A DNA stretch of 34,219 nt from positions 1-34,219 of the forward strand of contig CAJMST010000020.1 of the NCBI GenBank assembly GCA_905216145.1, written 5' to 3'. This document shows positions 32,602-34,219 of this stretch, one piece after another. The position numbers were made by a program, and so were the translations under genes. The number at the start of each line of letters is the position of its first letter. Position 1 is the stretch's first letter. The notes under the pieces were generated by a model that ran no database searches, was not told where the DNA came from, and worked only from the letters and a program-made list of their open reading frames with translations. Source of the stretch: an uncultured bacterium. GTDB taxonomy: Bacteria; Actinomycetota; Coriobacteriia; Coriobacteriales; Coriobacteriaceae.

Positions 32602-33594
32602 ATGAACGACATTCTCGCAAGAAGAGCAAGACGAGCAACCATGGGCATCGCCCTTTCCGTGGCACTTGCCGCGGAAATTGTCCCCGCAACGGCGATCGCG
32701 GCAGAAACCAGCTCCCCCGTCGATGCGGTCGCCTTGCAGACGGAAGATGCGGCAGCCGAAAAAGAAAAAGCGTATGCAGCCATGCAGGAAGCGCTCAAAA
32801 ACCTCGAAGCCGCAAAAGCCGCCGCCAGTCCCGAGATAATTGCGAAAATTGATGATAACATTGCCTTTCTTCAACCGTTCTACGATAAATATTCGGCAGA
32901 AGCCGCCAAATGGAGGGAGCCCCTTCCCGCCATGCAAGCAAACGTCGATGCAGCCCAAGCCAAATACGACGAGGCCAACAATCGCGTAAGCGAGGTTAAG
33001 ACAAAATATGAAAAGGCACGCAGCGACGGGGCTTCCTACGAAGCTCTTAGTCAGTTGCGTCGGGAGATCAGCATGGCGCAAGCAGAAGTAGAACCCTGGG
33101 AAATTGAGCTTAGGCACCGGCGAAGCGAGCTCGAACGTCAGGAAGAACGGTTTAAGCGTTACGAAACCGAGGCGGAGGGAATGAAAGCCAAGATCGACGA
33201 GGCCAAAGCCAAGCGAGATGCGCTCCTCGGCGATTTGGAAAAGGCACAAGCGGCCTATGACGACGCCTGCAAGGCATACGAAGAGGCAAAGGCCGCGGCA
33301 GACAAGGCCACCTCGCCCGAGATAACGCAACCCACCGAGACGACGCCTCCCTCCGGCTCGACGCAACCGGCCGAGACGACACAGCCCGCCAGCTCGCCCG
33401 CGACCGGCAAAGACACCGCACCGAGCTCCTCCAAGCAGGCGAACACGGGCAACGGCAAACAAGCGAATACGACCGCCGGCAAGCTCGCAAACACAGGCGA
33501 CACAACGCCGAGCGCAATCGCACTAGCAGGAATCGCCGTCGCAGGACTCGGAATAACCGCCACAGCCACACGCCGCCTCAAGAACTCAAAATAG
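32602..33594 (+). CDS. LANTG-anchored coiled-coil surface protein, copy 2
   Basis: 330 aa, same plan as copy 1: Arg-rich signal peptide (ALSVALAAEIVPATAIAA), coiled coil (about 50-238), Thr/Pro/Ser spacer, LANTG at 295, membrane helix and RRLKNSK tail. The first 85 residues and last 100 are almost the same as in copy 1. The middle (about 85-205) has diverged in sequence and length, although heptad-like charged character is kept. Start ATG 32602 with GAGG upstream, identical context to copy 1. The promoter, 5' UTR and terminator are also duplicated, so this is a recent-looking tandem duplication of a whole transcription unit. Confidence 0.88.
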   Translation: MNDILARRARRATMGIALSVALAAEIVPATAIAAETSSPVDAVALQTEDAAAEKEKAYAAMQEALKNLEAAKAAASPEIIAKIDDNIAFLQPFYDKYSAEAAKWREPLPAMQANVDAAQAKYDEANNRVSEVKTKYEKARSDGASYEALSQLRREISMAQAEVEPWEIELRHRRSELERQEERFKRYETEAEGMKAKIDEAKAKRDALLGDLEKAQAAYDDACKAYEEAKAAADKATSPEITQPTETTPPSGSTQPAETTQPASSPATGKDTAPSSSKQANTGNGKQANTTAGKLANTGDTTPSAIALAGIAVAGLGITATATRRLKNSK

Positions 33595-33637
33595 CCGCCA
33601 GAGCATATCGTTCCCACCAATCTTCAAGCCCATAGAC

Positions 33638-33685
33638 AAAAGAGGCCCGTTTCCCCAACCAAACCCAGGGAAACGGGCCTCTTTT
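33638..33685. terminator. Terminator after LANTG protein gene 2
   Basis: An 18-bp stem (AAAAGAGGCCCGTTTCCC with its complement) and loop CAACCAAACCCA, followed by TTTTCTT on the plus strand and TTTTG on the minus strand. Confidence 0.85.
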
Positions 33686-33828
33686 CTTACTTGTAAAAAC
33701 AGATGGTAATGCCGCCGTCTCTTGAAGCGCGCAACTATCAATGCCCAGGCAACGCCAACAAGCAGCACAAAACACGGGATTCAATTCTTCAGATAAATGC
33801 GCCTTTACGGGTGATTTTTGGACGAAGT

Positions 33829-33923
33829 GGCCCGGCCGGCGGCGAGATATTTGGTAGTCGAGCGATCCCGCAGGCGCAGCCGAGGACCAGCGAGACACCA
33901 AATATCTCGCCGCCGGCCGGGCC
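33829..33923. repeat. 95-bp hairpin with perfect 27-bp arms
   Basis: Arms 33829-33855 and 33897-33923 are perfect inverted copies ending in GATATTTGGT and ACCAAATATC, enclosing a 41-nt core (starts AGTCGAGCGATCCCG, ends GACCAGCGAGAC). It lies between the convergent LANTG copy 2 and ffs genes, 15 bp beyond the ffs terminator. No coding potential or U-tract. Confidence 0.7.
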
Positions 33924-33937
33924 AAATCGCGGCACCA

Positions 33938-34059
33938 AAAAGCGCCCGTGCGCTCGATGGATTCGGATGCCCGACAGAGGCTCCTTATGGCTGCTTCCTT
34001 CCGGACCTGACCAGATTCGGAACATGTCGTCATCCGAACCCATCGAACGCGCTAGGCGC
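33938..34059 (-). ncRNA. ffs: Signal recognition particle RNA (4.5S-type), small form
   Basis: The minus strand contains the SRP domain IV consensus GTCAGGTCCGGAAGGAAGCA followed by GCC, the Ffh-binding hairpin. Flanking arms close it: TTCGATGGGTTCGGATG (5') pairs with CATCCGAATCCATCGA (3'), and an outermost AGCGCC/GGCGCT pair is followed by TTTTT. About 120 nt in total; ends are estimated from pairing, the promoter and the U-tract. The RNA binds Ffh for co-translational membrane targeting. Confidence 0.93.
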
Positions 34060-34066
34060 TCGGTAT

Positions 34067-34095
34067 ATCTTACCCGCTCCCGCCCAGCAGGGCAA
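34067..34095 (-). promoter_or_regulatory. ffs promoter
   Basis: On the minus strand TTGCCC (34095-34090) and TAAGAT (34072-34067) with a 17-bp spacer, placing the transcript start near 34060, where the predicted RNA begins. Confidence 0.7.
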
Positions 34096-34129
34096 GTGGG
34101 GCGAACCCATCGGATGGATTCGCCCCACT
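34095..34129 (-). terminator. Hairpin at the 3' end of the partial gene
   Basis: A perfect 11-bp stem (AGTGGGGCGAA/TTCGCCCCACT) with an inner CCATC/GATGG pair, 11 bp past the stop of the truncated gene and touching the ffs -35 box. No strong U-tract. Confidence 0.55.
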
Positions 34130-34140
34130 CGTGCATATCG

Positions 34141-34219
34141 CTAGCGGCGCCTGCGGTACAGGGCCGCGCCGCCCGCGACGGCCAGCGCGCCGATGCCGGC
34201 CATGGCACCGAGTGCCGCC
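34141..34219 (-). CDS. C-terminal fragment of a membrane- or wall-anchored protein (cut by window end)
   Basis: The last 25 codons of a minus-strand gene: a glycine/alanine-rich hydrophobic segment (AALGAMAGIGALAVAGG) ending in LYRRRR and TAG. A hydrophobic helix plus a terminal arginine cluster is the tail expected of a sortase-sorted protein, but the sorting motif would be outside the window. Partial; identity cannot be determined. Confidence 0.6.
   Translation of the reverse strand, partial: AALGAMAGIGALAVAGGAALYRRRR

Noticed and set aside
33789..34208. 139-codon and 108-codon frames over the ffs region
   Set aside because: They cover the SRP RNA and the 27-bp palindrome, and the translations are Arg/Pro/Ala-rich without family features.

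Overview
The window is 34 kb of high-GC bacterial chromosome. Protein families, codon use, LANTG-type sortase signals and hairpin-rich intergenic DNA suggest a Coriobacteriia member, most likely Collinsella or a close relative. This is an inference from style and content; no marker gene proves it.

Layout. 0.2-2.4 kb: tex. 2.4-2.7 kb: non-coding DNA with a 216-bp inverted-repeat element and a long hairpin. 2.7-8.8 kb: carbohydrate block with a stand-alone transaldolase-like aldolase, a minus-strand operon (second aldolase copy, PTS IIA, IIB and IIC of the ascorbate/Ula superfamily), a divergent DeoR-type regulator and a Cof-type HAD phosphatase. 8.85-11.4 kb: a fused RlmKL-type rRNA methyltransferase whose first catalytic half looks dead. 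11.5-16.3 kb: minus-strand potassium block with Kup, a 64-aa membrane peptide, a KdpD-like kinase without the KdpD sensor domain, and KdpE. No kdpFABC is present, and a terminator-like hairpin sits just before the kinase. 16.4-19.75 kb: a nitroreductase and a divergent LTA-synthase-family enzyme.

19.75-25.2 kb is the most unusual part. A 1362-aa sortase-anchored protein lies between two non-coding flanks of nearly equal length (about 680 bp each). Each flank holds one copy of a structured element (31- and 30-bp outer arms, a 69-nt core, compensated stem changes) and one array of palindromic units repeating every 61-62 bp. I do not recognise either element as a named family.

25.2-34.2 kb: a flavodoxin-like protein, a DUF4143-type ATPase preceded by four exact 23-bp-period repeats complementary to its own ribosome binding site, a heterodimeric ABC exporter pair, two tandemly duplicated LANTG-anchored coiled-coil proteins, a large perfect hairpin, the SRP RNA gene (ffs, minus strand) and the 3' end of a further membrane-anchored protein cut by the window edge.

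The window has no recognisable tRNA, rRNA, CRISPR-Cas system, intact insertion sequence or prophage.
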